This document shows positions 1 through 6,014 of a stretch of 8,133 nucleotides of DNA, piece by piece (position 1 is the first letter of the stretch; each line of letters begins with the position of its first letter). This DNA comes from Syntrophobacteria bacterium. Its GTDB lineage: Bacteria; Desulfobacterota; Syntrophobacteria; JARFUL01. The notes under the pieces are model-generated. The model made no database searches, was not told where the DNA came from, and saw nothing but the letters and a program-made list of their open reading frames with translations. The position numbers and the translations under genes are program-made. The stretch lies in assembly GCA_029289015.1 (NCBI GenBank), contig JARFUL010000050.1, positions 1-8,133 of the forward strand, written 5' to 3'.

Positions 1-658
1 CACCTACTCGGGGGAGCCCTCCCCCGAGGAGGAGATAAGGGCCAAGGCCGCGGCCTTCAGGGGGGAGATACGCCAGAAGGTGCCGCTCTTCTCCGCGGCC
101 AAGCACAAGGGCAGGCCCCTTTACTACTGGACCCGCAAGGGGGTTGAGGTGGACGCGCCGGAGAAGTCGGTGGTGATTCACAGCCTCAGGGTCCTGGAGG
201 TGGACTGGCCCGATGTGACCATGGAGGTGGTCTGCTCCTCCGGCACCTACATGCGCACCCTCGCGTCGGACCTGGGGGCCGCGCTGGGGGTGGGAGGGCA
301 CCTCTTCAAGCTGAAGAGGATGGCCGCGGGCTCCCTCACCCTGGAAGACACGCTCAGCCTGGACGAGGTGGGCGAGCTCTTCAGGAAGGGGGAGCTGAAA
401 GGGAGGCTCATCTCCATGTCGGACGCGCTCAACTCTTTGCCCGCGCTGGAGATCGACCCCTCGGCCGCGCTTATGCTCACCAGGGGAGTGAGGCTCAAGC
501 CCGGGCAGGTCTCGTCGTCACTCAAGCTTTTGGGCGACTACGAAGGGCCGGTGAGGATCGTGTGCCAAAACAGGCTCGCGGCTCTCTACCGGGTCAAGAA
601 GGGCCCCTCGGGGCTCTGGAGGCTCAATTCACTGAGGGTCCTCAAACAGGCATGGTAG
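1..658 (+). CDS. truB: tRNA pseudouridine(55) synthase TruB, 3' part (partial, cut by left edge)
   Basis: TruB converts U55 of the T-loop of tRNAs to pseudouridine in the cytoplasm. The reading frame is open from base 2 to the TAG at 656–658, giving about 218 residues. It begins inside the synthase domain, so the catalytic Asp and the N-terminal third lie outside the window. Family blocks seen in order are FRGEIRQKVPLFSAAKHKG (E. coli: FRGDIEQIPSMYSALKYQG), LYYWTRKGVEV, CSSGTYMRTLASDLG (canonical CSKGTYIRTL, with the active-site-region Arg in YMR) and HLFKLKRMAAG. A C-terminal stretch of about 90 residues, with a 'LTRG' turn and a final 'LxVLK', fits the PUA-like tail. A GTG at base 80 is not the start, because homology continues upstream of it. 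rpsO follows after 77 bases, as in many bacteria. Identification is firm; the 5' end is unknown. Confidence 0.95.
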   Translation, partial: TYSGEPSPEEEIRAKAAAFRGEIRQKVPLFSAAKHKGRPLYYWTRKGVEVDAPEKSVVIHSLRVLEVDWPDVTMEVVCSSGTYMRTLASDLGAALGVGGHLFKLKRMAAGSLTLEDTLSLDEVGELFRKGELKGRLISMSDALNSLPALEIDPSAALMLTRGVRLKPGQVSSSLKLLGDYEGPVRIVCQNRLAALYRVKKGPSGLWRLNSLRVLKQAW

Positions 659-664
659 ATACAA

Positions 665-684
665 GGGCCCGGAAAAGGGGGCCC
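665..684 (+). promoter_or_regulatory. Hairpin in the truB–rpsO spacer (possible rpsO leader element)
   Basis: GGGCCC at 665–670 is repeated at 679–684. Because it is self-complementary, the copies can form a 6-bp GC stem around GGAAAAGG. No T-run follows, so it is not a typical intrinsic terminator. It lies 52–71 bases before the rpsO start. rpsO mRNAs in several bacteria carry structured leaders bound by S15 for autoregulation; that this is one is inference only. No convincing -35/-10 pair was found here, although the AT-rich stretch at 701–716 (TAAATA, TATAGC) could hold a weak promoter. Confidence 0.35.
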
Positions 685-720
685 CGCGGCATAACTTAGA
701 TTCCAGTAAATATAGCAACG

Positions 721-727
721 AAGGAGG
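721..727 (+). promoter_or_regulatory. Shine-Dalgarno AAGGAGG that fixes the rpsO start
   Basis: AAGGAGG ends at 727. It is only 2 bases from the GTG at 730, too close for normal initiation, but 8 bases from the in-frame GTG at 736. The spacing therefore favours 736, which also gives the canonical S15 length. Confidence 0.8.
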
Positions 728-735
728 TAGTGGAA

Positions 736-1005
736 GTGGTTCTGACACCGGAAATGAAAAAGTCGGTAATCGAGGAGTATAAGCTCCACGAGTCCGACAC
801 CGGTTCCCCAGAGGTCCAGGTCGCTCTTCTGAGCGGGCGCATCAGCTATCTTACGGACCATTTCAAAGTTCACAAGAAAGACCATCACTCCCGTCGGGGG
901 CTCCTGAAGCTTGTCGGTCAGAGGCGCAGGCTTCTGAACTACCTGAAAGGGAAAGACGTAGACAGGTACCTGAAACTCATCAGCCGGCTAGGGCTGAGGA
1001 AGTAG
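736..1005 (+). CDS. rpsO: 30S ribosomal protein S15
   Basis: S15 is a primary-binding small-subunit protein that binds the 16S rRNA central-domain three-way junction and helps form bridges to the 50S subunit. The product is 89 residues when started at GTG 736, exactly the E. coli length; GTG 730 would add two residues. Diagnostic blocks are [50 protein letters not shown] and the terminal [21 protein letters not shown], which carries RNA-contact residues, is identical to the E. coli stretch. The gene sits between truB and pnp in the classic order. An inverted repeat directly after its stop suggests post-transcriptional separation from pnp. Confidence 0.97.
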   Translation: MVLTPEMKKSVIEEYKLHESDTGSPEVQVALLSGRISYLTDHFKVHKKDHHSRRGLLKLVGQRRRLLNYLKGKDVDRYLKLISRLGLRK

Positions 1006-1007
1006 CA

Positions 1008-1034
1008 CCTTTCTATCGGGAGTTATGAGAAAGG
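1008..1034 (+). promoter_or_regulatory. Inverted repeat between rpsO and pnp covering the pnp ribosome-binding region
   Basis: CCTTTCT at 1008–1014 is perfectly complementary to AGAAAGG at 1028–1034. With G1027 bulged, two more pairs (A1015–T1026, T1016–A1025) extend the stem to 9 bp with an 8-base loop. No T-run follows, so read-through into pnp is expected. The 3' arm contains AAGG (1031–1034), the best Shine-Dalgarno-like sequence before the pnp ATG, so the fold would mask it. In E. coli the rpsO–pnp spacer holds an RNase III-cleaved hairpin used in pnp autoregulation; a similar role here is inferred from position and structure. Confidence 0.6.
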
Positions 1035-1046
1035 AATGAGAAGTAC

Positions 1047-3155
1047 ATGAAGAAAACTATGAAAGTAAATGTCGGTGGTCACACCGTCACCCTGGAGACC
1101 GGCTGGCTGGCAAAGCAGGCCGGCGGCTCAATGGTGGTCTCGTGCGGTGAGACGGTGGTTCTTGTCACCTCGGTGACCACGGACTACATAAGGGAAGGCA
1201 TTGACTTCCTTCCCCTTACCGTTGACTTCCAGGAGAAGGCCTACGCCGCGGGCAATATACCCGGAAACTTTTTCAGGAGGGAGATCGGCCGCCCGAGCGA
1301 GCGGGAGACCCTCACCTCCCGCCTCATAGACCGGCCCATACGGCCGCTCTTTCCCAAGGGTTTCTACTACGAGACCCAGATCATCGCGAACGTCCTGTCC
1401 GCGGACCTGACGAACGACCCGGACGTACTGGCCCTGGTGGGCGCTTCCGCGGCTCTCCACATCTCCGACGCGCCCTTCGCGGGCCCCCTTGCCGCGGTGC
1501 GGGTGGGAAGGTTGAACCGCGAGTTCGTGGTCAATCCCCTGAGCGAGCAGATGCTCGAATCCGACCTCGACCTGATAGTGGCCGGCACCCGGGAGGGGGT
1601 GGTAATGGTGGAGTCCGGGTCCCGCTTCCTCAGGGAGACCGAAGTCCTCGACGCCATCTACTTCGGCCACGAGGCCATGCAGCCGCTCCTTGACGCGCAG
1701 GAAGAGCTAAGAGAGCTGACGGGCGTTCCCAAGCGGGAGGTCACGATACCGGCCAAGGACGAGGAGTTGAGGACAAGGGTACGGGAGCTTGCCGGAGAAA
1801 AGCTCACCTCTGCCGTCAAGACCCCCGGCAAGATGGAGCGGTCCAAGAGGGTGTCCGAGGTGCGCGACGAGATATTCAATGCACTGGGGGAGGGGTTCAG
1901 CGAGGAGCAGCTCGACGAGCTCTCCGCCGCGACCTCCGACGTGGAGCGGGAGATAGTACGGAGGATGGTCCTAGACACCGGCCAGCGCATAGACGGCCGC
2001 GACCTCAAGGATATCCGCGACATCACCTGCGAGGCGCACATGCTGCCCCGGGTCCACGGCTCCTCCATCTTCACCCGCGGGGAGACCCAGGCCCTGGCCA
2101 CCGCGACGCTCGGCTCCAGGATGGACGAGCAGAGGATCGAGCGGCTCTCGGGGCAGACCTGGAGAAAGTTCATGCTGCACTACAACTTCCCGCCCTTCTG
2201 CGTGGGGGAGGCCCGGTTCCTCAGGGGACCCTCCAGGCGGGACATCGGCCATGGCGCGCTCGCGAGAAGGGCCATCATGCCGGTGCTGCCCGACTTCGAG
2301 GAGTTCCCCTACACCATCCGCGTGGTCTCCGAGGTGCTTGAGTCCAACGGCTCCTCCTCCATGGCCACGGTGTGCGCGACCTCCATGGCGCTGATGGACG
2401 CGGGGATCCCGATCAACGAGCCGGTCGCGGGCATAGCCATGGGCATGGTCTCCGACGGCGACAGGGTCGCGGTGCTCTCCGACATCCTGGGGGACGAGGA
2501 CCACCTGGGCGACATGGACTTCAAGGTCTCGGGCACCAAAGAGGGCATCACCGCGCTCCAGATGGACATCAAGGTAAAGTCGCTGCCCAAGGAGGTTCTG
2601 GGCAGGGCGCTGGAGCAGGCCCGGGACGCGAGGCTCCATATCCTCGAGAAGATGAACCAGGTCATCGCGAAGGCGAGGCCGGAGCTCTCACCCTGGGCGC
2701 CCAGGATCATAACCCTGGACGTAAACCCCGAGAAGATCAAGGATATCATAGGCCCCGGCGGCCGGGTCATCCGCCAGATCGTGGCGGACACCGGCGTGAA
2801 GATAGACGTGGACGACTCCGGCAGGGTCACCATAGTCTCCGTTGACATGAATGCAGCGAAACAGGCGGAGGAGATCGTCCTGGGCCTCGTTGAGGAGGCT
2901 GAGGTGGGCAAGCTCTACCTGGCCAAGGTCAGAAAGGTCACCGACTTCGGCGCGTTCGCGGAGATTCTCCCCGGCACCGACGGCCTGATCCACATCTCCC
3001 AGCTCGACGCGACCAGGGTCAACAAGGTGACCGACGTGGTCAGGGAGGGCGACGAGGTGCTGGTCAAGGTCCTGGCCATAGACCACGAGGGCAAGATAAG
3101 GCTCAGCCGGAAGGCCGCGCTGGGCAAGAGTCTCGCGGACAACCAGAGCGACTAG
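1047..3155 (+). CDS. pnp: Polyribonucleotide nucleotidyltransferase (PNPase)
   Basis: PNPase degrades RNA 3'→5' by phosphorolysis to nucleoside diphosphates; it is a cytoplasmic trimer and often part of the degradosome. At 702 residues it is close to the 711 of E. coli. The first RNase PH domain spans about residues 6–145, with the RNA-contacting FFRR loop at 75–78 and SRLIDRPIRPLF at 91–102. A helical linker covers about 235–315. The second RNase PH domain spans about 320–545, with phosphate-site SSS at 436–438 and catalytic D485, D491 and K493 in GDEDHLGDMDFK. The KH domain has its GxxG at 569–572 and the S1 domain spans about 619–688. All key residues are intact. A second in-frame ATG at 1059 is possible. 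The next gene starts 8 bases after the stop. Confidence 0.98.
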   Translation: MKKTMKVNVGGHTVTLETGWLAKQAGGSMVVSCGETVVLVTSVTTDYIREGIDFLPLTVDFQEKAYAAGNIPGNFFRREIGRPSERETLTSRLIDRPIRPLFPKGFYYETQIIANVLSADLTNDPDVLALVGASAALHISDAPFAGPLAAVRVGRLNREFVVNPLSEQMLESDLDLIVAGTREGVVMVESGSRFLRETEVLDAIYFGHEAMQPLLDAQEELRELTGVPKREVTIPAKDEELRTRVRELAGEKLTSAVKTPGKMERSKRVSEVRDEIFNALGEGFSEEQLDELSAATSDVEREIVRRMVLDTGQRIDGRDLKDIRDITCEAHMLPRVHGSSIFTRGETQALATATLGSRMDEQRIERLSGQTWRKFMLHYNFPPFCVGEARFLRGPSRRDIGHGALARRAIMPVLPDFEEFPYTIRVVSEVLESNGSSSMATVCATSMALMDAGIPINEPVAGIAMGMVSDGDRVAVLSDILGDEDHLGDMDFKVSGTKEGITALQMDIKVKSLPKEVLGRALEQARDARLHILEKMNQVIAKARPELSPWAPRIITLDVNPEKIKDIIGPGGRVIRQIVADTGVKIDVDDSGRVTIVSVDMNAAKQAEEIVLGLVEEAEVGKLYLAKVRKVTDFGAFAEILPGTDGLIHISQLDATRVNKVTDVVREGDEVLVKVLAIDHEGKIRLSRKAALGKSLADNQSD

Positions 3156-3163
3156 AGCCATAC

Positions 3164-4438
3164 ATGGACTCCTCACCCATAAAGAAGACCACCCTGGACA
3201 ACGGGGTGCGCGTTGTCACCGAGACCATAGGGCAGCTCAAGTCCGTGTCCGTCGGCATATGGGTGGGGGTGGGAGCAAGGGACGAGTCCGATGAGGAGGC
3301 GGGGCTTACCCACTTCATCGAGCACATGATATTCAAGGGCACCGAAAGGAGGTCCTGCCTCGACATCTCCAAGGAGCTCGACTCTCTGGGCGGGCTCTAC
3401 AACGCGTTCACCAACAAGGAGTTTTTGTGGCTCTACGCCAAGATGATGGACGAGCACCTGGTCAAGGGCGCGGAAGTGCTCTCCGACATCTTTTTGAACT
3501 CCGTGTTTCCCGATGAGGAGGTCATAAGGGAGAAGAGCGTGATCCTCCAGGAGATCCAGATGCTGGAGGACACCCCAGACGACCACGCGCACCTCATCTT
3601 CCAGGGGGAGGTCTACAGGGACAACCCCCTGGCCAGGCCCATCTTCGGCACCGCCCAGACCGTGGCCGGCTTCAGCCGGGAGCACGCGCTCCGGTTCTTC
3701 CACCAGCACTTCACCCCGGACAGGATCATACTCTGTGCTGCAGGCAACGTGGTGCACGAGGAGCTTGTGGAGCTTCTCGGGGGGCCGTTCTCCCGCGTGG
3801 ACCGCAATCCGGCCGGTCCGCCGAAGAGGGTCGCGCCCAACGCGAACTCCTCCCTCATGGTCTTTCCCAGGGACACGGGCCAGGTGCTCATCTTCTTCGG
3901 GGTGCGGGGGCCATCCTATCTCAGCGAGGACCGCTACCCGTGCTCGCTGATCAACGTGATCCTGGGCGCGAACTCCTCCTCCAGGCTCCTGGTGGAGATC
4001 AGGGAGAGGCTGGGGCTGGCCTATTCCGTGGGGTCCTACCTCTCCGCAAACCAGGACGTGGGACTGATGCAGATATTCTCCGGGGTCGCGCCGGGAAACA
4101 CCAGGGAGACCCTCGAGGTCGTCCGCCGGGAGATAAGAAGGCTCAAACACGAGCCCGTAAGCGATGAGGAGCTTGTCGCGGCCAAGGAGTACATAAAGGG
4201 GGTGATGTACCTCCAGGCCGAGAGCTCCGACCACCGGATGACCAGGCTGGCCAAGAACGAGATGTACCTGGGCCGGATACCCACGTACGAGGAGATCCTT
4301 AAAAAGCTCGAAAAAGTAACCGCGAAGGACCTCATGGAGTTCGCACGAAAGGTCTTCGACCCTGCCACGGCCTCGCTTCTGCTCTACGGCCCGGTGGACG
4401 GGAGCGAGGAAGACTTCCGGGAATTTCTTGATATTTAA
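3164..4438 (+). CDS. M16-family (pitrilysin/MPP-like) zinc peptidase
   Basis: M16 enzymes are zinc metallopeptidases related to the mitochondrial processing peptidase beta subunit and usually cut short or unfolded peptides. The 424-residue product matches the bacterial single-unit form. The inverted zinc motif HFIEH lies at residues 50–54 (ligands H50 and H54, catalytic E53). E130 in VILQEIQ lies 80 residues after H50, the spacing of the third ligand in MPP-beta. The second, structural half is present, including RERLGLAYSVGSYL with the conserved substrate-binding Arg/Tyr region. There is no signal peptide or membrane segment, so it is probably cytoplasmic. The ATG lies 8 bases after the pnp stop with no good Shine-Dalgarno, suggesting translational coupling. 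The pnp–M16–dut order is known in other bacteria. The natural substrate is unknown. Confidence 0.94.
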   Translation: MDSSPIKKTTLDNGVRVVTETIGQLKSVSVGIWVGVGARDESDEEAGLTHFIEHMIFKGTERRSCLDISKELDSLGGLYNAFTNKEFLWLYAKMMDEHLVKGAEVLSDIFLNSVFPDEEVIREKSVILQEIQMLEDTPDDHAHLIFQGEVYRDNPLARPIFGTAQTVAGFSREHALRFFHQHFTPDRIILCAAGNVVHEELVELLGGPFSRVDRNPAGPPKRVAPNANSSLMVFPRDTGQVLIFFGVRGPSYLSEDRYPCSLINVILGANSSSRLLVEIRERLGLAYSVGSYLSANQDVGLMQIFSGVAPGNTRETLEVVRREIRRLKHEPVSDEELVAAKEYIKGVMYLQAESSDHRMTRLAKNEMYLGRIPTYEEILKKLEKVTAKDLMEFARKVFDPATASLLLYGPVDGSEEDFREFLDI

Positions 4439-4443
4439 AGACC

Positions 4444-4486
4444 TTTCCTGAGGGTCCCCGCTGGGACCGACCTATGGCTCAGGAAA
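4444..4486 (+). repeat. Nested inverted repeat downstream of the M16 peptidase gene
   Basis: TTTCCTGAG (4444–4452) is perfectly complementary to CTCAGGAAA (4478–4486), a 9-bp outer stem. Directly inside its 5' arm, GGTCCC (4453–4458) pairs with GGGACC (4463–4468) around a CGCT loop. The two stems can stack coaxially with a 9-base bulge, GACCTATGG (4469–4477). It starts 6 bases after the M16 stop. The following bases are A-rich rather than T-rich, so on the plus strand it is not a canonical intrinsic terminator. It could be an mRNA 3'-end stabiliser, an RNase III site, part of the dut leader, or a non-canonical terminator. I could not match it to a known RNA family by eye. Confidence 0.6.
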
Positions 4487-4505
4487 AATCTATTGCACCT
4501 TCGGC

Positions 4506-4584
4506 AGGGCCTCTCTTTCAGGCGGGCCCTTTACGGCAAATCATAAAAACCGGGGCCCGGCTGAGGGGTGAACCCGCGGCCAGC
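4506..4584 (+). other. Further inverted repeats in the dut upstream region
   Basis: AGGGCC (4506–4511) pairs with GGCCCT (4525–4530) across a 13-base loop. Further on, GCTG (4560–4563) pairs with CAGC (4581–4584) around an inner GGG–TGAA–CCC hairpin (4566–4575). Together with the nested repeat upstream, much of the 178-base M16–dut spacer can be drawn as stems. GC-rich sequence forms such stems easily by chance, so confidence is low. No clear -35/-10 promoter was seen here, and no riboswitch consensus was recognised. Confidence 0.3.
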
Positions 4585-4616
4585 GCGCGCTAGCAACCGG
4601 AATCAGGCGGAGCATT

Positions 4617-5087
4617 ATGGACCAAGTCAGGGTAAAGGTGACCCGGCTCAGGCCCCGGGAGGACGGGGACCTCAGCCTGCCGGAGTACATGACCGAAAGC
4701 TCGGCCGGCATGGATATACCCGCCGCGGTGGCAAAGGACACGATCCTCCTGCCCGGAGAGATAAGCCTCATCCCCACAGGGTTCGCGATAGCGCTCCCCG
4801 AGGGTTTCGAGGCCCAGATACGGCCCCGCTCCGGCCTCGCGGCAAAGTTCGGCCTCACCGTGATAAACAGCCCCGGCACCATAGACGCGGACTATAGGGG
4901 CGAGGTGAAGGTCGCGCTCATCAACCTGGGCCCTGAGAGCTACACCATCCGCCGGGGGGACCGGGTGGCCCAGATGGTGGTGGGGCCGGTCTCCCGGGTT
5001 TGGTGGGACGAGGTGGAAAAGCTGCCGGACACGGGCCGCGGCTCCGGCGGGTTCGGCCACACGGACCAATCGGGGGGCACAAGTTGA
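4617..5087 (+). CDS. dut: Deoxyuridine 5'-triphosphate nucleotidohydrolase (dUTPase)
   Basis: dUTPase hydrolyses dUTP to dUMP and pyrophosphate, keeping uracil out of DNA and feeding dTMP synthesis. The 156-residue product fits the homotrimeric family. All five motifs are present: 1, AGMDI (30–34; Met in place of the usual Tyr/Phe/Leu after AG); 2, RPRSGLAAKFGL (69–80); 3, NSPGTIDADYRGEVKV (84–99) with catalytic D90 and base-stacking Y93; 4, RGDRVAQMVV (113–122); 5, the glycine-rich GRGSGGFGHT (140–149) with the uracil-stacking Phe at 146. The ATG at 4617 follows a GGAG at 4609–4612. The 3' end overlaps the next gene by 4 bases, so the two are probably translated together. The structured 178-base spacer upstream separates it from the M16 gene. 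Confidence 0.97.
   Translation: MDQVRVKVTRLRPREDGDLSLPEYMTESSAGMDIPAAVAKDTILLPGEISLIPTGFAIALPEGFEAQIRPRSGLAAKFGLTVINSPGTIDADYRGEVKVALINLGPESYTIRRGDRVAQMVVGPVSRVWWDEVEKLPDTGRGSGGFGHTDQSGGTS
5072..5087 (+). promoter_or_regulatory. Start signal of the MBL gene: G-run plus TTG overlapping the dut stop
   Basis: The MBL reading frame has a TTG at 5084–5086 sharing bases with the dut TGA at 5085–5087 (TTGA). A run of six G at 5072–5077 lies 6 bases before it and could serve as a degenerate Shine-Dalgarno. This is the usual geometry for termination–reinitiation coupling. Confidence 0.65.
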
Positions 5088-5860
5088 GGGTAGATATCCT
5101 GGCCAGTGGCTCGAGGGGTAATGCTATTCTTATCTCGGGGAGCGGCTCATCCATCCTTATTGACGCGGGGCTGCCCGTACACAAAACCCTGGAGGGCATC
5201 CGGGCCGCGAATGTCAGGCCGCGAAACCTTCGCGCGCTCATAATCACCCACGAGCACATCGACCACTCCTTCAGCGCGTCCGCGATCTCGCGACGGCTCA
5301 ACCTCACCGTTATGGCCAACCGCCCTACCCTGGCCGCGCTCAACGAGCGGGGAAATGACGGCTTCTTCGGTGTATCGCCCTTCGAAACGGGCCGTGCCTT
5401 TGACGCGGGCGGCTTTACCGTGACCCCGTTTCCCGTGCCCCACGACTGCGCCGAGGGGGTGGGCCTCGTGGTAGAGCAGGGGCCGAAGAGCCTTGGCATC
5501 TGCACGGACCTCGGGTTCGCGACCTCCCTGGTAAAGGAGAGGCTCAAAGGGGTGGACGCGCTGGTCGTCGAGTCGAACCACGACCCCGGGATGCTCATGG
5601 AGGGGACCTACCCCTGGCACGTCAAGCAGAGGATAAAGGGCAGACAGGGGCATCTGTCCAACGCGCAGTGTGCGGATCTGCTGAAAGAGCTGGCCACCCC
5701 CAACCTGAGGGCCGTGGTGCTCGCGCACCTGAGCCAGGAGAACAACCGGCCAGAGCTGGCGCTCAGCTCCGCGATGGGTGTGCTTAAAGAGGTGGGCGCG
5801 GACAGCAGGGTCGAGCTCTTTGCCGCGTCCCAGGATGAGCCGTTGAGCATAGCCTTCTGA
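5084..5860 (+). CDS. Metallo-beta-lactamase-fold hydrolase, YycJ/WalJ-like
   Basis: From TTG 5084 the product has 258 residues, close to the roughly 264 of Bacillus YycJ (WalJ). The N-terminus, (M)RVDILASGSRGNAILI, matches the family signature 'LxSGSxGN'. Metal-site residues visible are THEHIDH (H56, H58, D60, H61), the PHD motif with H120, TDLG with D142, ESNHD (163–167), GHLSN (H190) and LAHLS (H215), so the di-metal site looks complete. There is no signal peptide, so it is cytoplasmic. Family members are annotated as probable metal-dependent nucleases or phosphodiesterases; some Bacillus homologues have been linked to 5'→3' exonuclease activity in DNA repair, which would suit the dut neighbour. 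That link is inference. A longer frame from 5000 adds 28 Arg/Gly/His-rich residues that merely re-read the dut coding sequence and is rejected. Confidence 0.88.
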   Translation: MRVDILASGSRGNAILISGSGSSILIDAGLPVHKTLEGIRAANVRPRNLRALIITHEHIDHSFSASAISRRLNLTVMANRPTLAALNERGNDGFFGVSPFETGRAFDAGGFTVTPFPVPHDCAEGVGLVVEQGPKSLGICTDLGFATSLVKERLKGVDALVVESNHDPGMLMEGTYPWHVKQRIKGRQGHLSNAQCADLLKELATPNLRAVVLAHLSQENNRPELALSSAMGVLKEVGADSRVELFAASQDEPLSIAF

Positions 5861-5920
5861 TCCTCGTCCCCCGCCGCGAGCCCGAAGCCCGGGACCACAC
5901 CATCTTCTTTATAACCGACC

Positions 5921-5941
5921 CTTGCCGCGGATGTAAGCAAG
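5921..5941. promoter_or_regulatory. Candidate operator: CTTGC–N11–GCAAG inverted repeat
   Basis: CTTGC (5921–5925) and GCAAG (5937–5941) form a perfect inverted repeat with an 11-base spacer. Its right half ends 20 bases before the -10 hexamer of the Met-rich gene promoter, so it covers the poor -35 region, where an activator or repressor dimer could bind. No regulator gene is next to it. Five-base arms can occur by chance. Confidence 0.3.
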
Positions 5942-5958
5942 CCCAGTCCACCGGAGTC

Positions 5959-5967
5959 TGATATAAT
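5959..5967 (+). promoter_or_regulatory. Extended -10 promoter (TGaTATAAT) of the Met-rich protein gene
   Basis: A perfect TATAAT hexamer (5962–5967) is preceded by TG at 5959–5960, the extended -10 arrangement that lets housekeeping sigma factor work with a weak -35. At 16–18 bases upstream there is no TTGACA-like hexamer. The AT-rich stretch 5961–5987 contrasts with its GC-rich surroundings. The expected start near 5974 gives a leader of about 40 bases before the ATG at 6015. Confidence 0.75.
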
Positions 5968-6001
5968 AAAAAATGTATTTTTGTGAACAAACCTTCCACC
6001 C

Positions 6002-6008
6002 AAGGAGG
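6002..6008 (+). promoter_or_regulatory. Shine-Dalgarno AAGGAGG that fixes the Met-rich protein start
   Basis: AAGGAGG ends 6 bases before the ATG at 6015. An upstream in-frame ATG at 5973 lacks such a site, lies at the predicted transcription start, and would put a charged 14-residue extension before the signal peptide. The start is therefore 6015. Confidence 0.9.
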
Positions 6009-6014
6009 CGGGCT

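Noticed and set aside
1971..2639. Minus-strand open frame (222 codons) opposite pnp
   Set aside because: It is a low-complexity Gly/Arg/His/Val shadow of conserved PNPase coding sequence, with no family resemblance.
3173..4234. Long minus-strand open frame (353 codons) opposite the M16 peptidase gene
   Set aside because: It lies wholly within a gene with an intact zinc site and full family length. The translation is His/Gly/Glu/Leu-rich with no recognisable domain, typical of antisense frames in GC-rich DNA.
4439..4616. tRNA, tmRNA, SRP RNA or known riboswitch in the M16–dut spacer
   Set aside because: No cloverleaf, T-loop consensus or recognised aptamer core was seen; only unassigned stems are present.
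5000..5083. 28-residue N-terminal extension of the MBL protein
   Set aside because: It re-reads the conserved motif 5 region of dut in another frame, and the family N-terminus begins right at TTG 5084.
5881..5915. Possible terminator after the MBL gene (CCCG–CGGG stem)
   Set aside because: The stem is only 4 bp and no T-run follows, so it is not supportable as an intrinsic terminator.
5973..6014. 14-residue N-terminal extension of the Met-rich protein
   Set aside because: It starts at the expected transcription start with no ribosome-binding site. The ATG at 6015 has AAGGAGG and begins a textbook signal peptide.
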